Of a stretch of DNA of 7,242 nucleotides, positions 1-7,242 are shown piece by piece. The position numbers were made by a program, and so were the translations under genes. The first letter of the stretch is position 1. The number at the start of each line of letters is the position of its first letter. The notes under the pieces were generated by a model. That model was not told where the DNA came from, did not search any database, and saw only the letters and a program-made list of their open reading frames with translations. This DNA is from Christensenella sp. UBA5394 (lineage in GTDB: Bacteria > Bacillota > Clostridia > Christensenellales > CAG-138): contig DHOI01000100.1 in assembly GCA_002409725.1 (NCBI GenBank), positions 1 to 7,242 of the forward strand, written 5' to 3'.

Positions 1-1179
1 GAATACGGCATTGCGGCGCACTGGATGTATAAAGAAGGCCGGGGCGCGCAGGACGACCTCGACAATAAGCTGGCCTGGCTGCGTGAAGCCTTGGAAATGG
101 AGAACTACAGCAACACAACGCGTGAATTCGTGGAGAACATCCGCAAGGATTTCTTCAGCGACTACGTATATGTGCTCACCCCGCAGGGCCGCATTATAGA
201 CCTGGTCACGGGCAGCACGCCGCTGGATTTCGCCTACCGCATCCATACCAACGTAGGCAGCCAGACCCAGCATGCCAAGGTGAACGGGGCCATCGTGCGC
301 CTCGATTACAAGCTCAAAAACAACGACGTGGTGGAGATCATCACCTCGCCCAACGCCCAGCCCAGCCGAGATTGGCTTAAGCTCGTCAAAACTCAGCAGG
401 CCAAGGCCAAGATCCGCCAATGGTTCAAAAAGGCCAACCGGGCCGAGAATATCCAGCGTGGCAAGGAAATGCTTGCGGAAGCCATCAAGCGCCAGGGCTA
501 TACCTTTGTTGATGCGACCAAGGGCGAATATTTCGCCGACCTGCTCAAGCGCTACAATATGTCCGACCCGGAGGATGTTTACGCGGCCGTGGGCTATGGC
601 GGCGTGACCACGGGCCAGGTGACGCATAAGCTATTGGAGCAGCTGCGCCGGGAGCACCGTGAAAACGACCTTCTTGAAAAGCTGGAGGCAGCCGAATCCG
701 GCGACGCCCGCGCGGCCGAGCGCCAGGGGCGCGACGCTGGGGTCATCATTGAAGGCAACACCGATATGGCCGTGCGCTTTGCAAGATGCTGCAGCCCCCT
801 GCCCGGGGATGATATCATCGGCTATGTGACCAGGGGCCGGGGCGTTTCCATCCACCGCAAGGATTGCCCCAACATCGGCGATTTGATGCTGGATGCGGAG
901 CGCATCATCGACGCGCATTGGGCCAGCGGCGCCAAGAGCTCCTATACGGCCACCATCCAGGTGGAAGGCGCGGAGCGCACCGGGCTTTTGATGGAGCTTT
1001 CGCAGGTTTTGGCCAATATGAATATCTCCATCAATGCCATGAATGCCAAAACGGATAAAAACAACATCGTTTGGACCATGCTTACTTTCGAGGTGGTGAG
1101 CGCGGGCCAGTTGGATAATATCATCAAGAGCATGCGCAAGATCCGGGGCGTGACCCGGGCCTATCGCGTGAACGTATAG
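1..1179 (+). CDS. relA: RelA/SpoT-family (p)ppGpp synthetase, C-terminal part (5' truncated by window)
   Basis: This is the C-terminal regulatory half of a long Rel enzyme, which makes (and in bifunctional forms degrades) the stringent-response alarmone (p)ppGpp at the ribosome. The reading frame is open from base 1 and gives 392 visible residues. The first residues, [13 protein letters not shown], are the end of the synthetase domain. A TGS domain follows at about residues 54-118 ([38 protein letters not shown]). After a helical segment comes the zinc-finger/RIS domain, with [10 protein letters not shown] (Cys263, Cys264) and HRKDC (His285, Cys289). An ACT domain at about 317-390 ends the protein. 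The hydrolase and synthetase active sites lie outside the window, so mono- or bifunctionality cannot be judged. The stop is 2 bases before dtd, which implies one transcript. Identity is very secure; the exact name (relA or rel) is convention. Confidence 0.97.
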   Translation, partial: EYGIAAHWMYKEGRGAQDDLDNKLAWLREALEMENYSNTTREFVENIRKDFFSDYVYVLTPQGRIIDLVTGSTPLDFAYRIHTNVGSQTQHAKVNGAIVRLDYKLKNNDVVEIITSPNAQPSRDWLKLVKTQQAKAKIRQWFKKANRAENIQRGKEMLAEAIKRQGYTFVDATKGEYFADLLKRYNMSDPEDVYAAVGYGGVTTGQVTHKLLEQLRREHRENDLLEKLEAAESGDARAAERQGRDAGVIIEGNTDMAVRFARCCSPLPGDDIIGYVTRGRGVSIHRKDCPNIGDLMLDAERIIDAHWASGAKSSYTATIQVEGAERTGLLMELSQVLANMNISINAMNAKTDKNNIVWTMLTFEVVSAGQLDNIIKSMRKIRGVTRAYRVNV

Positions 1180-1181
1180 CC

Positions 1182-1628
1182 ATGCGGGCGGTGGTGCAGC
1201 GGGTCTCCCGCGCGAACGTAGCCATCGGCGGCGAGGTTGCGGGCAAGATCGGCCCGGGCCTCTTAGTGCTGCTGGGGGTGGAGGATGGAGACGGCCCCGA
1301 GGATGCGGCCTACATCTGTGAAAAGTTGTTGGGCCTGCGCATCTTCGAAGATGAAGCCGGCAAGATGAACCTCGACATCCTGCAAACGGGCGGGGAAATT
1401 TTGCTCATCTCCCAATTTACCCTTCTGGGCGATGCGCGCCATGGCCGCAGGCCAAGTTTCATCCGGGCGGCGAGGCCCGAAACGGCCATCCCTCTTTATG
1501 AGGCGGCCGTTGAGCTGCTCGGCCAAAAGCTGCATGTGGAAACGGGCCGCTTCGGGGCCGAGATGCAGGTGGAGCTAGTCAACGACGGGCCGGTGACCAT
1601 CCTGCTCGAGAGCAAAAAGCTTTTTTGA
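1182..1628 (+). CDS. dtd: D-aminoacyl-tRNA deacylase (Dtd)
   Basis: Dtd hydrolyses D-amino acids (D-Tyr and others) and glycine wrongly attached to tRNA, a cytosolic proofreading step. The 148-residue product has the usual family length. It begins with the typical [13 protein letters not shown] and carries both signature motifs: SQFTLLGD (residues 77-84) and NDGPVT (134-139). The latter holds the Gly-Pro pair that forms the chirality-rejecting cis-peptide. The ATG at 1182 is fixed by the conserved N-terminus. It follows the relA TAG by 2 bases and has no recognisable Shine-Dalgarno sequence, so translation is probably coupled to relA. The last codons contain an A5-GC-T6 tract, too small a dyad to be a terminator. 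The relA-dtd pairing is common in Firmicutes. Confidence 0.97.
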   Translation: MRAVVQRVSRANVAIGGEVAGKIGPGLLVLLGVEDGDGPEDAAYICEKLLGLRIFEDEAGKMNLDILQTGGEILLISQFTLLGDARHGRRPSFIRAARPETAIPLYEAAVELLGQKLHVETGRFGAEMQVELVNDGPVTILLESKKLF

Positions 1629-1646
1629 TTTACGAAAGGAGCGGAT

Positions 1647-2294
1647 ATGCCCATCTCCATTGATCTATTGCACACGGGGCCTTTGCAGGTTAACACCTAT
1701 GTCGTATCCGGCGGCGCGACAGGCGAATGCTTCATCGTTGACCCGGCGGACGCCAAGCGCCGCGTGTTGCCCTTTTTGGAAGAACAGGGGCTCAAATGTA
1801 CGGCCGTGCTGCTCACCCATTGCCATTTCGACCACATCCTGGGCGTAGCCGAATTGCAGCGCCAAGGGGCGAAGGTTTACATCGGCCAGGCGGATGCACG
1901 CGGCCTTTCCGACGATACCTACAACCTCCAGCGTAGCGGCGTCTACCCGGTGGAGCCCTGCCGGGCGGATGTGCTGCTCACGGGTGGGGAAGAGATCGGG
2001 CCGGCCGGTATTCCCCTTACGGTCATCGCCACGCCGGGGCATAGCCCGGGCGGCATCTGCTATGTGCATGAGAAATCGAAGACCATCTTTAGCGGGGATA
2101 CGCTCTTCTTAGAGAACGTGGGCCGCTGCGACCTGATCGGGGGCAGCGCGCAAGCGCTTTATGATTCCGTGCGGGAAAAGCTCTTTCCGCTGAAAGACGA
2201 CTACAAAGTCCTGCCCGGCCACGACGTGGCTACTACCTTGGCGCATGAGCGGCAATATAACCCCTATTTGCAAAGGAGTCCGGAGCTATGGTAA
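1647..2294 (+). CDS. Metallo-beta-lactamase-fold hydrolase (YqgX / glyoxalase II-like)
   Basis: This is a 215-residue cytosolic metallohydrolase of the metallo-beta-lactamase superfamily, resembling the small glyoxalase II-like YqgX/YcbL group. All metal ligands are present in order: THCHFDH (His58, His60, Asp62, His63), GHSPGG (His132), SGDTLF (Asp151) and PGHD (His192). The segment after SGDTLF (NVGRCDLIGGS) matches the glyoxalase-like branch rather than true beta-lactamases. At 215 residues it lacks the full C-terminal substrate domain of classical glyoxalase II. Annotation as hydroxyacylglutathione hydrolase is therefore family-based; the real substrate is unknown. A strong ribosome binding site, AAAGGAG at 1635-1641, lies 5 bases before the ATG. 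The gene sits 18 bases after dtd and overlaps hemZ by 7 bases, as in many clostridial relA-dtd-MBL-hemZ clusters. Confidence 0.93.
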   Translation: MPISIDLLHTGPLQVNTYVVSGGATGECFIVDPADAKRRVLPFLEEQGLKCTAVLLTHCHFDHILGVAELQRQGAKVYIGQADARGLSDDTYNLQRSGVYPVEPCRADVLLTGGEEIGPAGIPLTVIATPGHSPGGICYVHEKSKTIFSGDTLFLENVGRCDLIGGSAQALYDSVREKLFPLKDDYKVLPGHDVATTLAHERQYNPYLQRSPELW

Positions 2295-3778
2295 CGCTCT
2301 GCACGAACCGCCCCGGTTTTTTGAACGATATAGCCGAAGAGATTCGGCTTTTTTTCGATGCTGTGGAGATCCAGCCCGCTGAAGGCCAGACGATAGCCAT
2401 GGCGGAAGGCGACGCGCTGGTAGAGGTCAACTTGGATATCGAGGCCGACCCCTGGCTGGCGGCCGCTTCCGTTACGCTTTACGGAAGGGCGGAGCCAAAG
2501 ACCGCCGTCTACAGCTACCACCACCCGTCTGTGCAGGGCGGGCCTTTGGTGCAAAAGCGCTATGAGAAGCGCTGCATCAAGATCGCCGCGTTCCGCGCGC
2601 TGCGGCAGCTTTTCCCCGAAGCCCTGTTGCCCTGGGGCTCCCTTACCGGCATCCGGCCCACGCGGCTCTTGCGAGAACTGCGGGAATGGGAAGGGCCGGA
2701 GGAAGCCCGGCGCATGATGCTAAAGGAATTCGACGTTTTCCCGGATAAGCTCCATCTGTGCGAAGAGATCAACGCCGTGCAGGAGGCCGTTTTCCGAAGC
2801 CAAACGCCCAAGGATCTGGACGTATACATCGGCATCCCCTTCTGCGCCTCCCGCTGCCTCTATTGCTCCTTTTTGAGCCAGGTACGCGGGCCGAAAACGG
2901 ATATGGGGCCATACCTTGGCGCGCTTAAAGAGGATATCCGCCTGGGCTCTATCCTCCTGCGGGAATCCGGCTATAAGCTGCGCGCCATGTACGTAGGGGG
3001 CGGTACGCCTACCGTGCTCACGCGGGATGAGTTGGCGGATCTCTTGGGCTTTGCTCTGGAAGCCTACGGCGGCTTCGGCCACGAGCTGACCGTGGAGGCC
3101 GGCAGGCCGGATACCATTACCCGGGAAAAGCTACTGTTAATGAAGGAGCTGGGCGTGGGCCGCATCTCCATCAACCCGCAAACCATGAACGCACAGACCC
3201 TCCTGCGCATTGGCCGCTCGCATACCCCGGCCGATATCAAAGCCTGCTATTCCCTGGCGCGGGAGATCGGCTTTTCGAGCATCAACATGGATCTGATCGC
3301 GGGCCTGCCCGGGGAGACTGCGGCCGATATGGCCCGCACGCTGGCCGAGATTGAAGCCATGGGGCCCGAGAACCTCACCATGCACACGCTGGCCATCAAG
3401 CGTTCCTCCAAGCTGAAAGAGCGCCTGGCGGAATTCCCTCTGGCGGAGCCTGCCGAGGCCGAAGCGATGGTGGCCATGGGCCGCCAAAGCGCCGCAGCAA
3501 TGGGCCTTGCGCCCTATTATATGTACCGCCAGAAATACATGCGAGGCAACCTCGAAAACGTGGGCTACGCGAGGCCGGATAAACTCTGCATTTATAATGT
3601 AGATATGATGGAGGAGACCACCTCCATATTGGCGCACGGGGCCGGGGCTATGAGCAAACGCGTGTTCGGCGGGGAGCGCCGCGTGGAGCGTATCCCCAAC
3701 CCCAAGGATATCGAGACCTATATCGCCAAGCTCCGTGCGGTGGATGCGGAAAAGCGGGCGCTGTTTGGGCTGACGTAG
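2288..3778 (+). CDS. hemZ: Oxygen-independent coproporphyrinogen III dehydrogenase HemZ (radical SAM)
   Basis: HemZ is assigned the anaerobic, SAM-dependent oxidative decarboxylation of coproporphyrinogen III to protoporphyrinogen IX in heme synthesis. The 496-residue product has the usual HemZ length, with an N-terminal extension that HemN and HemW lack, including the conserved WGSLTGIRPTRLLRE (116-130). The radical-SAM core starts at VYIGIPFCASRCLYC, whose CxxxCxxC cysteines 186, 190 and 193 bind the 4Fe-4S cluster. GGGTP (237-241), TVEAGRPD (268-275), NPQTM (296-300) and MDLIAGLPGE (334-343) follow. The C-terminal YYMYRQKYMRGNLENVGYA (410-428) is typical of HemZ. AAAGGAG at 2272-2278 lies 9 bases before the ATG, and ATGGTAA overlaps the stop of the upstream gene, so translation is likely coupled. 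Two terminator-like hairpins lie within its first 70 bases. Whether the host makes heme cannot be told from this window; some homologues of this superfamily act otherwise (for example HemW as a heme chaperone). Confidence 0.94.
   Translation: MVTLCTNRPGFLNDIAEEIRLFFDAVEIQPAEGQTIAMAEGDALVEVNLDIEADPWLAAASVTLYGRAEPKTAVYSYHHPSVQGGPLVQKRYEKRCIKIAAFRALRQLFPEALLPWGSLTGIRPTRLLRELREWEGPEEARRMMLKEFDVFPDKLHLCEEINAVQEAVFRSQTPKDLDVYIGIPFCASRCLYCSFLSQVRGPKTDMGPYLGALKEDIRLGSILLRESGYKLRAMYVGGGTPTVLTRDELADLLGFALEAYGGFGHELTVEAGRPDTITREKLLLMKELGVGRISINPQTMNAQTLLRIGRSHTPADIKACYSLAREIGFSSINMDLIAGLPGETAADMARTLAEIEAMGPENLTMHTLAIKRSSKLKERLAEFPLAEPAEAEAMVAMGRQSAAAMGLAPYYMYRQKYMRGNLENVGYARPDKLCIYNVDMMEETTSILAHGAGAMSKRVFGGERRVERIPNPKDIETYIAKLRAVDAEKRALFGLT
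2306..2322 (+). terminator. Weak terminator-like hairpin at start of hemZ coding sequence
   Basis: AACCG (2306-2310) and CGGTT (2314-2318) pair perfectly around a CCC loop and are followed directly by TTTT (2319-2322). It lies 18 bases after the A of the hemZ ATG and is read as Asn-Arg-Pro-Gly-Phe. The stem is only 5 bp, so on its own this is a marginal terminator. It gains interest because a stronger one follows 10 bases later. Confidence 0.3.
2332..2355 (+). terminator. Intrinsic-terminator-like hairpin inside hemZ 5' coding region
   Basis: AGCCGAA (2332-2338) and TTCGGCT (2343-2349) form a perfect 7-bp stem closed by a GAGA (GNRA) tetraloop. Six T residues (2350-2355) follow immediately. 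This meets the usual description of a Rho-independent terminator, yet it lies in frame within hemZ (Ala-Glu-Glu-Ile-Arg-Leu-Phe-Phe), 44-67 bases after the start. A translating ribosome would mask it, so it could act as a polarity or attenuation site when hemZ is not translated. The structure is visible; the function is inferred. Confidence 0.45.
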
Positions 3779-3785
3779 GGCTTTT

Positions 3786-3820
3786 CAGGGGACTCTGTCC
3801 CCCGAGCCCCTGTTACTTTT
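3786..3820 (+). terminator. Candidate hemZ terminator
   Basis: Seven bases after the hemZ stop, CAGGGG (3786-3791) can pair with CCCCTG (3807-3812), followed by TTACTTTT (3813-3820). A competing hairpin uses GGGGAC (3788-3793), loop TCT, and GTCCCC (3797-3802). The first arrangement gives a short stem with a 15-base loop and a T-rich tail, a plausible but modest intrinsic terminator for the relA-hemZ transcript. Confidence 0.4.
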
Positions 3821-3828
3821 AAAAGTAA
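3813..3828. repeat. 16-base perfect AT-rich palindrome
   Basis: TTACTTTTAAAAGTAA is perfectly self-complementary. It lies between the candidate hemZ terminator and the large GC-rich hairpin. It may be the tail of bidirectional terminators, a protein-binding operator, or part of a dispersed intergenic repeat; nothing in the window decides between these. Confidence 0.5.
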
Positions 3829-3892
3829 GCAAGTAGCTTTTGTCGAATAGAACGGCCCGGCGCATGATGGATGCGCCGGGCCGTCTACTTGC
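3829..3892. repeat. Outer inverted repeat enclosing the GC-rich hairpin
   Basis: GCAAGTAG (3829-3836) and CTACTTGC (3885-3892) are perfect 8-bp inverted copies. The right copy abuts the inner 14-bp stem directly. The left copy is separated from it by 15 unpaired bases (3837-3851). The result is a nested, asymmetric stem structure centred on the same loop as the inner hairpin. Confidence 0.6.
3852..3884. terminator. Perfect 14-bp GC-rich hairpin between convergent operons (likely bidirectional terminator)
   Basis: ACGGCCCGGCGCAT (3852-3865) and its exact complement (3871-3884) flank a 5-base loop, GATGG. It lies between hemZ and atpC, whose genes converge, so it most likely ends the ATP synthase transcript (minus strand) and catches read-through from hemZ. 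Neither side has a clean T run: the minus-strand transcript continues with TCTATTCG and the plus-strand one with CTACTTGC. Termination strength is therefore uncertain, and a 3'-end protecting stem is an alternative. Confidence 0.6.
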
Positions 3893-3911
3893 ATAAAAAA
3901 CAGTTTTCGGG

Positions 3912-5780
<1,869 letters not shown>

Positions 5781-5799
5781 ATGCTGCTTTAATTTTCTT

Positions 5800-5819
5800 G
5801 AAATACATCTCAGTATTCC
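5800..5819 (-). repeat. Small hairpin in the atpG-atpD spacer
   Basis: On the minus strand GGAATAC (5819-5813) and GTATTTC (5806-5800) pair over 7 positions, with one G-U wobble, around the loop TGAGAT. It lies next to the atpG-like segment and upstream of the GC-rich hairpins, adding to the stem-loop content of this spacer. Confidence 0.35.
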
Positions 5820-5880
5820 TGCGAAAATTTGCCGGCTTGGCATAAAAATCCGCTCGGAATCCGGGCAATTCAACTCGTGC

Positions 5881-6759
5881 CTACATATCCTCAGGGCGCA
5901 GCGCCTGGGCCGCCGCCGAGATCTCGGTGATCTCGCGGGTGATGGCGGCCTGGCGGGCCAAGTTATATTGCTGCCTGAGTTTTTTGAGCATACCGTCGGC
6001 GCTGTCCGTAGCGCCGCGCATGGCGTTCATGCGGGCACAATGTTCGCTGGCGTAGGATTGCACCAGCGCAGCGAAAAGCACGCTCACCATATATTCCGGC
6101 ACAAGATGGTCGAAAACCTCCTTGGGCGAGGGATGGTAGAGCATGGGCGCGGCTTCCATTTCCCTTGCGATGCCCGCCTCCGCACCGGGGATGGCAAGGG
6201 GCAGGATCTGGCGCACGATGGGGCGGGAGGAGACCGTAGAAAAGAAAGCGGTGTAGATCAGATACACCTTATCCACATCGCCGCTGTCGAAGTGCTCCTT
6301 GACCTGTGCCATCAAAAGGCGGGCGTTGGCCAGGGAAGGATCCTGCGAAAAACCGAAAACCTCCCGATCCGGCACGATGCCCTTTTCACGGAAAAAGCGG
6401 GAGGCCATCACCCCCACCGTGACGATGTGCGGATCGGGATGGGCCTGGGCCTGCTGCCAGCAAAGGTTCAGAATTGCTGTGTTATAATCCCCGGCCATAC
6501 CCTTATCGCCGGCCACGACGATATACGCGCAGCGCGCATCCCCCCGGTCTTCGAGATAGGGATGGTAGGGGAGGCTGCCCTCGCTGCGCAGGATATCCCG
6601 CATAGCGGCCTCCACTTTTTTGAAATATATCCTGTCGTATTCCACATGGGGCAGGGCACGCTTCATACGGGAGGAGGCCACCAGATACATGGCGTTGGTC
6701 AGCTTGCGGGTCTGCTCTACGGCCCGGACATGCTGGCGGATCTCATTGAGGTTCTGCAT
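5881..6759 (-). CDS. atpG: F1 ATP synthase subunit gamma
   Basis: Gamma is the central rotor shaft of F1. The 292-residue product has the family layout. An N-terminal helix (NEIRQHVRAVEQTRKLTNAMYLVASSRMKRA, about 5-35) and a C-terminal helix (SEHCARMNAMRGATDSADGMLKKLRQQYNLARQAAITREITEI, 238-280) form the coiled-coil shaft. Between them lies a Rossmann-like core with GDKGMAGDYN (84-93) in place of the usual GLCGG-type turn. AMYLVASSRMKRA replaces the common AMKMVAAAKLRRA, so this is a divergent gamma. The ATG lies 6 bases after the atpA stop. AAGGAG at 6769-6774 is 9 bases upstream and ends at the base next to that stop, indicating coupled translation. Gene order atpA-atpG-atpD-atpC confirms the assignment. 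Confidence 0.96.
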   Translation of the reverse strand: MQNLNEIRQHVRAVEQTRKLTNAMYLVASSRMKRALPHVEYDRIYFKKVEAAMRDILRSEGSLPYHPYLEDRGDARCAYIVVAGDKGMAGDYNTAILNLCWQQAQAHPDPHIVTVGVMASRFFREKGIVPDREVFGFSQDPSLANARLLMAQVKEHFDSGDVDKVYLIYTAFFSTVSSRPIVRQILPLAIPGAEAGIAREMEAAPMLYHPSPKEVFDHLVPEYMVSVLFAALVQSYASEHCARMNAMRGATDSADGMLKKLRQQYNLARQAAITREITEISAAAQALRPEDM

Positions 6760-6765
6760 AGGCCC

Positions 6766-7242
6766 TCACTCCTTGGCGCGGCTTTGGCTGAAAGCGCCGA
6801 AGGCCCGCTCTAACGAAGCGCTGTCCGCCTCCTTGAGCTCGCCCGAATTATCAATGGAGCGTAGCACGTGGCTGTAGCGGCTGTGCAAAAGGGCCAGCAG
6901 ATCCTTGCGGGTAGAGCCGATCTCCTTGGGCAGCGCTCTGCTGAATACGCCCTTGTTAAAGGCCAACAGCAGGGCCGTTTGCTCGCCCAGGGAGAAGATG
7001 GTGTTCTGATCCTGCTTCAAGAGCTCGGTGAGCCGCTCGCCCCGGGCCAATTGCTCACGGGTGGCCGCGTCGATATCGGAACCGAACTGGGCAAACACAG
7101 CCATCTCCCTGTATTGCGCCAACTCCAGGCGTAGATTGCCGCTCACCTGGCGGATGGCTGCGGGCTGGGCGCTGCGGCCCACACGGGATACGGAAAGGCC
7201 CACGTTCACAGCCGGCCGCACGCCCGCGTTGAAGTATTCGCC
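6766..7242 (-). CDS. atpA: F1 ATP synthase subunit alpha, C-terminal part (5' truncated by window)
   Basis: This is the last 158 residues of the non-catalytic alpha subunit; the frame is open to the window edge. It begins GEYFNAGVRPAVNVGLSVSRVG, the conserved segment with the arginine finger (visible residue Arg20 in SVSRVG) that reaches into the beta catalytic site. LRLELAQYREMAVFAQFGSDID and the C-terminal helical domain (ATREQLARGERLTELLKQ) follow. The nucleotide-binding P-loop is outside the window. A GTG at 7219-7221 is merely an internal Val codon. The TGA is 6 bases before atpG. The remaining subunit genes (a, c, b, delta) would be expected further upstream on this strand, beyond the right edge. 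Confidence 0.97.
   Translation of the reverse strand, partial: GEYFNAGVRPAVNVGLSVSRVGRSAQPAAIRQVSGNLRLELAQYREMAVFAQFGSDIDAATREQLARGERLTELLKQDQNTIFSLGEQTALLLAFNKGVFSRALPKEIGSTRKDLLALLHSRYSHVLRSIDNSGELKEADSASLERAFGAFSQSRAKE

Noticed and set aside
1611..1626. A5-GC-T6 palindrome at the end of dtd as a terminator
   Set aside because: The dyad has no room for a loop or GC stem (at best AGC/GCT), and the next gene follows 18 bases later with its own strong ribosome binding site in the same operon.
5846..5875. Internal promoter for atpD in the spacer (TTGCCC / TTTTAT)
   Set aside because: The boxes match poorly and the spacing is off (about 15 bases); no convincing -10 was seen.
6480..6489. TGTTATAAT extended -10 promoter, plus strand, inside atpG
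   Set aside because: No supporting -35 at proper spacing; it is antisense within conserved coding sequence, so chance is the simplest explanation.
5968..6813. Long plus-strand open frame opposite atpG (281 codons)
   Set aside because: It is a shadow of the atpG codons; its histidine/glycine-rich translation has no family features and it has no ribosome binding site that stands out. atpG on the other strand is unambiguous.

Overview
The window is a GC-rich chromosomal segment that looks like a Clostridia-type Firmicute. The evidence is the run relA-dtd-metallo-beta-lactamase-hemZ, which is typical of Clostridia, strong AGGAGG-type ribosome binding sites, and a HemZ-type rather than HemN-type coproporphyrinogen dehydrogenase. 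No phage, transposase, CRISPR, tRNA or rRNA sequence was seen. All full-length proteins belong to known housekeeping families, so I do not see a new multi-gene system. The unusual material is in non-coding or overlapping signals.

Left half, plus strand (1-3778): a tightly packed gene run. It starts inside the C-terminal half of the (p)ppGpp enzyme RelA/Rel (5' end outside the window). After 2 bases comes dtd (D-aminoacyl-tRNA deacylase), after 18 bases a small metallo-beta-lactamase-fold hydrolase (YqgX/glyoxalase II-like), and then, with a 7-base ATGGTAA overlap, hemZ (radical-SAM, oxygen-independent coproporphyrinogen III dehydrogenase). The first 70 bases of hemZ carry two successive terminator-like hairpins, each ending in a T run.

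Middle (3779-3911): a 133-base convergent intergenic region dense in dyad symmetry. It holds a C/G hairpin that can serve as the hemZ terminator, a 16-base AT palindrome, and a perfect 14-bp GC-rich hairpin that is flanked by a second, 8-bp inverted repeat.

Right half, minus strand (7242 down to 3912): the F1 part of an F-type ATP synthase operon in the usual order atpA (C-terminal part only), atpG, atpD, atpC. atpA-atpG and atpD-atpC are tightly coupled (6-base gap; ATGA overlap). atpG and atpD are separated by 164 bases, unusual in such an operon. That spacer can fold into several overlapping hairpins just before the atpD ribosome binding site, and contains a 51-base stretch resembling an internal part of atpG. 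The subunits keep the catalytic residues (P-loop, catalytic Glu, Walker B Asp, alpha Arg finger) but differ from the textbook consensus at several conserved motifs (EELSSED for DELSEED, AMYLVASSRMKRA in gamma).

The two operons serve stringent response, translation quality control and tetrapyrrole metabolism (left) and energy conservation (right). They appear to be neighbours only by convergence.
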